DNA of 64,000 nucleotides, from contig NW_022985174.1 of the NCBI RefSeq assembly GCF_010093535.1, positions 817,564 through 881,563 of the forward strand. The letters are read 5' to 3'. Of the stretch, positions 59,831 through 64,000 are shown piece by piece. The notes below the pieces were generated by a model that had not been told where the DNA came from, ran no database searches, and saw nothing but the letters and a program-made list of their open reading frames with translations. Position numbers and translations under genes: made by a program. Source of the DNA: Lindgomyces ingoldianus. Lineage: Eukaryota > Ascomycota > Dothideomycetes > Pleosporales > Lindgomycetaceae. Every line of letters starts with the position of its first letter. The first letter of the stretch is position 1.

Positions 59831-62800
59831 TGTCACGATTGTGCACGAGTAAGGTTATAGAGCTTCACAGAGGTCTAGTTTAATTACTACGTGAGGTATC
59901 ATGGTAGGTATAAGACGTTGTGTGAGGAACAGGAAGGTTTAGAAGGAAATTAGCAATTAAATACTTAGCTTAAAAGTCTAAGCGCTTTAGGTATAAATTA
60001 AGCCTGTTCTAGGTTTAGTTAGTGTTAAGGCAGTTTATGCTTAAGTTTATGTCTGTGTTGTGTTTATGTTAGACGTGCACTAATAATACTCTAGTACACG
60101 TCTAATACAGTTATGTCTGGGATCTAGAGAGGATACTATAACAGTACCCCCCCCCTTATTAGGAAGGGAATCCTTTACATTAGTAGTTCTAGCATTAGGT
60201 TGTCTTTATTAGGGTACAGGTTTAGTTTAGATAGGTATTAGGCGTAGAATTAGGTTACTGTAGAGTTCTTTTGCAGGGCTTCTATAGGTTTCTATAACAG
60301 TTTGTTGTATCTAGTTTATTTTATAAGGTATTTATAGATATGTTTTTTTTTGTTAAACTAGATCTGTTTAATGTCTTCTATAACATATTCTAGTTTGTTG
60401 TTTATAATAACAGGTTTAGGTGGCAGGTTTAGCTGTTTAGGTAGATAGTTAGATTTAAGAGCTACTTAGCGCAGCAACAATACGTGGAACACAGGGTGTA
60501 TCTTTATGCTGTTAGGTAGGATTAATTAGTAAGTGTGCAATAAGACTATATAGGCTACTGTAAAGAGGCTAAGGTTCTTTTAATTAAGTTTTTTTAATTA
60601 TTAGTTTATTTAAATATTTTTAGCGTCTAGCTAGACCTTCTTGCCAGCTGCATACGCAGGGGTGGGGGTTTAAGATTAGTTCACGTACTCTTGTTAAAAA
60701 GCTTAAGCCTATGTAAGCTTTTTATAAATGTATTTAGATATATTTTAGATCTTGTTAATAAGTCTATTTATGTCTGTTACTTATATAGATTAATAAGTTA
60801 GTTAGGGGGTATTTATAGGTAGTTTAAATCTTATTTAGGGGTAGTATCTATAGTTTGCTAAAAACAGGGATACTTATGTTAATTTAAATGTTATGTTATT
60901 AGCTTTAAACTATGCTGTAGCTAACTATTTTACCTAGTTGTCCTACTAGTAGTTTGTGTACACTTATAGGACTTATTCTATTACAGCGTTTGTGTTCTTA
61001 GTCTAGCTGTTAGTCTCTAGGTAAAAAGCTGTAGATAGATAGGGGATAATTTAGAGCTGTTTATAGAGTTTGTTTTAGAAGGCTAAGACAAACTGCGTAC
61101 CTCTATCTAATATAATTATGTTAGGCAGGCTATAGTAAACCTATACATATTAGTAGAATAACTAGGCTATATTAGGGGCAGTTATAGAGGAATATAGTAT
61201 TAAGTGTTAATACTTAGTTAAGTAATTAACAACTACTATAATATTTATGTACTCTTTAGATAAAAGTAGGTCTATAATAAAATTAATTAATATGTTTTTC
61301 TAAGCTTGTTTAAAGATTAGGAGCAGTTTAAGCAGGCTATTATACCTTTTTTAAGAGGCCTTTACTTTACAGTAAGTATAGCAACATAATACGTATTAGC
61401 GTACAGTATAGAACATGCGGGGCCAGTAGTACTCTCTCTATAGTAGGTCAAGAGTCTTTCCTCTGCCTAGGTGTCCTCTAATAGGCAAGTTGTGTATAAT
61501 TTAGAGTAGTTTAATTCTTAGTTTGTTAGAATTAGGGATTATAAGTTAGTTATAGTAATATAGCTTACTATTTTAGTTTTTATAGTTAGCTAGTGTTACC
61601 TTTTTTAACTAACTAGCGCTGTTTTAAAGCANNNNNNNNNNGATTATAAGTTAGTTATAGTAATATAGCTTACTATTTTAGTTTTTATAGTTAGCTAGTG
61701 TTACCTTTTTTAACTAACTAGCGCTGTTTTAAAGCAGGTTTAAGGTTTCTTAGATAAATTTATTATTTAGATACTTATTAGCAATAATCTAATTAATTAT
61801 TTAATTTATTTTATTTAGGTTAAAGTCTAAAAATAGCTTAAGTTAAAGTAAAGTTTAGTGTTAAGCCTTTTACGCTTCTTTCTAAGCAGGGATGTCTTAG
61901 AATTGCCTTGTAAGGGCATCTAGTTTCCCTCTGTTTTAACTAGGATAATAAGTAATCTTAAAATTAAAATAAGATAGGTATTTAGACTAATAAGCTTATT
62001 AGTAGCTAAGTTATTTTATAGTTACAAAGTACTGCAAGTTCTTATAGTTAGATAGGACCTGTATTAGATGCGCTGCACTTTCTAGTTTAGGTTGCTATTA
62101 TTTAAAGCAGTGTACTATAGTAAGTAATTTTTTATTATAGATCTTATAATTACCTTTTACAGGACTTATTCTTTTTAAGAAGTATGTAATAGGCCTAATA
62201 GTCCTATCTAGCTTAGTCTAAAAGAGAACTCCTGCTACTACATAGTCTAAGGCATTAGCTTCTACAAGTATTAGTAGTTTAAGGTTAAAGTAGCAGAGTA
62301 TTAAGGCTTTAGTAAAGGCTTTCTTTAGCTAGTTAAAGGACTATTAGTAATTTAAGTTAAAGTTAAATTAAACCTCTTTTTTAGTAAGTGTAATTATAGG
62401 GCTTACTAGCTGTAAGAAGTTATTAATAAATTATTAGTAAAAGTTAGTAAATTTTATAAAGGCTTAAACATCTTTTATATTCTTTAGGTATTACTAATTT
62501 AGCACAGTCTAAACCTTAATAAGGTCTATTTAGATGCTATCTGTAGAGATTACATATTCTAAATATGTAACCTTTAATTAGTAGAACTTACATTTGTCTA
62601 CATTAAGTTGTAGACCTGCTTCTTCTATAGCCTTTAGCACTAGGCGTACATGCTGTTTATACTCTAAAAGGCTATTACTGTAGATTAGAATATTATTAAT
62701 ATACGCAGTGCAGAACACGTCTAGGTAGGGTTAGAGCAAGTTGTTTATAAAATGTTAAAAAGTACTAGGCGCGTTAGCTAAGCTAAAGGGCATTACTAGG

Positions 62801-64000
62801 TACTTAAATAGTCTGTATTAGGTCTAAAATGCTGTTAGCTACTTGTTGCCTTTTACTATCTTTAGCTTATTAAAGGTAGCAATAATATCTAACTTTATAA
62901 AATACTTTGCTTTGCTTAGTTAGCTTAGGGTTTTCTATAAAAGAAGAATTAAGTATTAGTTTTTAATAGTAATAGCATTTAGTCCTTAGTAGTTAATGTA
63001 GAATTAAAGCCTACCTCTAGGTTTCTTTATAAATAGTATAAGTAACACTACTAGTAAAAAGCTAGCTTAAATAAACCCTTTTTTTAGGTTCTTGTTAAGG
63101 TATTTTTAAAGCACTTTTAATTTGTTTAGCAACATCTTATATAGTAGCCTATAACTAAGTTATTTGCTAGGCTTAAGGGTTATCTAGTAATTATACAGAT
63201 GTTGTATTAAAAGCTTATTAGACTTGTCTTAAAAAAAGACATGTAATAAGTTATAGTAGTCTTAAGAGACTATTATTTTTAGGTTAGTGTGTTTTTAGAG
63301 AGCTAAAGCTTAGTCTATATTAGAAATTGTAACTATGTAGATTTTATAATCTAGTTGTTAAGCTAGGGTTATAAACAAGGCAGGTTCTATGTAGCAGATG
63401 TCTATCTGCTGTTTAAGTCCTAGTTTGTGTCTAAATTAGGTAGGTAAAAGTTTCTTAAAGGCTTCTTTTTTTTTAAGTTTAAGTAGTTGTTAAATTATTT
63501 TACATAGCCTATTTTAGTAAGAGGCCTAGCTTATTAGCCTTACTTAGGTAGTTCTTTTCTAGGTTATTAGAGGGTAAGTCTAGAGACCTTCTATATTAAG
63601 TGCTATTTAAGTGTTGTTTAGGTGTAAGCGTAAGCATATATCTTAGCATTAGAAAAAGTTAAAGTTTAGAACTTACTCTTAGTAATTAAAGGCAACCTTG
63701 TGCTAATACAGCTATAGTTGTCCTAGGATTAGGTTATAATGTCTTATGTTTATTATATAGAGCTTAATCTGCTCCTTATAGTGTTAGTAGGTAATTGTAA
63801 TAGTTATAGTACAGAAGATAAAACCTTTTTTAAGTTGTTTTCTATTAAATCTAGTTAGGTAAATTATTTAGGTAAGCAGTATTAATTAGAGATTTAGTTT
63901 ACGCGCTAGTTCTCTATTAATGTAACCTATGCTATTTACTTCTAAGTTAATAAGAGCTTATATTAGAGCTAATATAGTTTCTTATTATAAACATATAGAA
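59831..64000 (-). mobile_element. Ty3/gypsy retrotransposon, longer copy running off the window
   Basis: The 3' LTR is 59831-60143 (TGTCACG...ATAACA on the plus strand), followed by the polypurine tract (nine C, about 60147-60155). Integrase carries 'LDRGTQFVLAF' at 61081-61110. Upstream on the minus strand lies reverse transcriptase, with 'LDVFCTAYI', the active-site box reading Y-I-N-N at 62692-62703, and 'SLLEYKQHVRLVLKAIEEAG' down to about 62580. The gene order RT then integrase, before the 3' LTR, is the gypsy order. The normal box is Y-x-D-D, so both Asp codons have mutated to Asn. The 5' LTR and gag lie beyond 64000. A 10-N gap interrupts it at 61632-61641. Confidence 0.85.
61537..61736. 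other. Assembly gap with duplicated contig ends
   Basis: Ten N occupy 61632-61641. The 95 bp before the gap (61537-61631) and the 95 bp after it (61642-61736) are identical. The corresponding stretch of the other gypsy copy (about 59449-59540) occurs only once. The two contigs therefore overlap and were joined with an arbitrary gap instead of being merged; the true sequence probably lacks one of these 95-bp copies. Confidence 0.95.

Noticed and set aside
1..64000. CRISPR arrays, rRNA genes and bacterial operons
   Set aside because: No direct-repeat/spacer array or rRNA sequence is present; intron-bearing genes show a fungal nuclear origin.

Overview
The window comes from a filamentous ascomycete (Pezizomycotina). 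The genes carry short spliceosomal introns of about 47 to 160 bp, there are Zn(2)Cys(6) regulators, copper-dependent AA9 polysaccharide monooxygenases, a SUR7-type membrane protein and a NACHT-WD40 relic, and long A+T-rich blocks look mutated by RIP (repeat-induced point mutation, C:G to T:A). The exact genus cannot be read from the sequence. A plant-litter, root-associated or pathogenic lifestyle would fit the two AA9 enzymes, but that is inference.

Layout. 1-108 is the end of a hAT-like transposon. 0.36-10.6 kb holds two intact Zn(2)Cys(6) transcription factors (364-2608 and 7995-10606, both minus), a SUR7-like membrane protein and a decayed short-chain dehydrogenase. 13.6-20.2 kb holds a secreted seven-bladed-propeller lactonase-like protein, a branched-chain aminotransferase and a multi-pass membrane protein, all minus. 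22.0-37.1 kb holds an AA9 LPMO, a 955-residue zinc-finger protein, an unusual O-methyltransferase/AsaB-like fusion and a second AA9 LPMO, all plus. 37.6-43.7 kb is a graveyard of ankyrin and NACHT-WD40 fragments, the latter split by a small hAT-like element with a perfect 8-bp target duplication. 43.7-46.8 kb is a full-length hAT-like element with its own perfect 8-bp duplication, whose coding content is destroyed. 47.0-51.8 kb is an island of ordinary composition with a membrane protein, a complete patatin-like phospholipase and a divergent unknown gene cut off by repeats. 51.8-64.0 kb is a continuous repeat block: a 10-bp minisatellite, two Tc1/mariner relics, an inverted solo LTR and two stacked Ty3/gypsy copies on the minus strand. 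The second gypsy copy contains a 10-N gap with duplicated contig ends.

Genes were rebuilt across introns by requiring consistent reading phase and GT...AG ends, so most exon boundaries are phase-checked but not confirmed by transcripts. The two LPMOs and possibly the lactonase act outside the cell. The fusion enzyme looks like a secondary-metabolism tailoring enzyme, but no backbone synthase (PKS, NRPS or terpene) is visible in the window. The patatin and the NACHT-WD40 relic are of the kinds found in fungal NLR-type immunity or incompatibility loci, and they sit among transposons as such genes often do.
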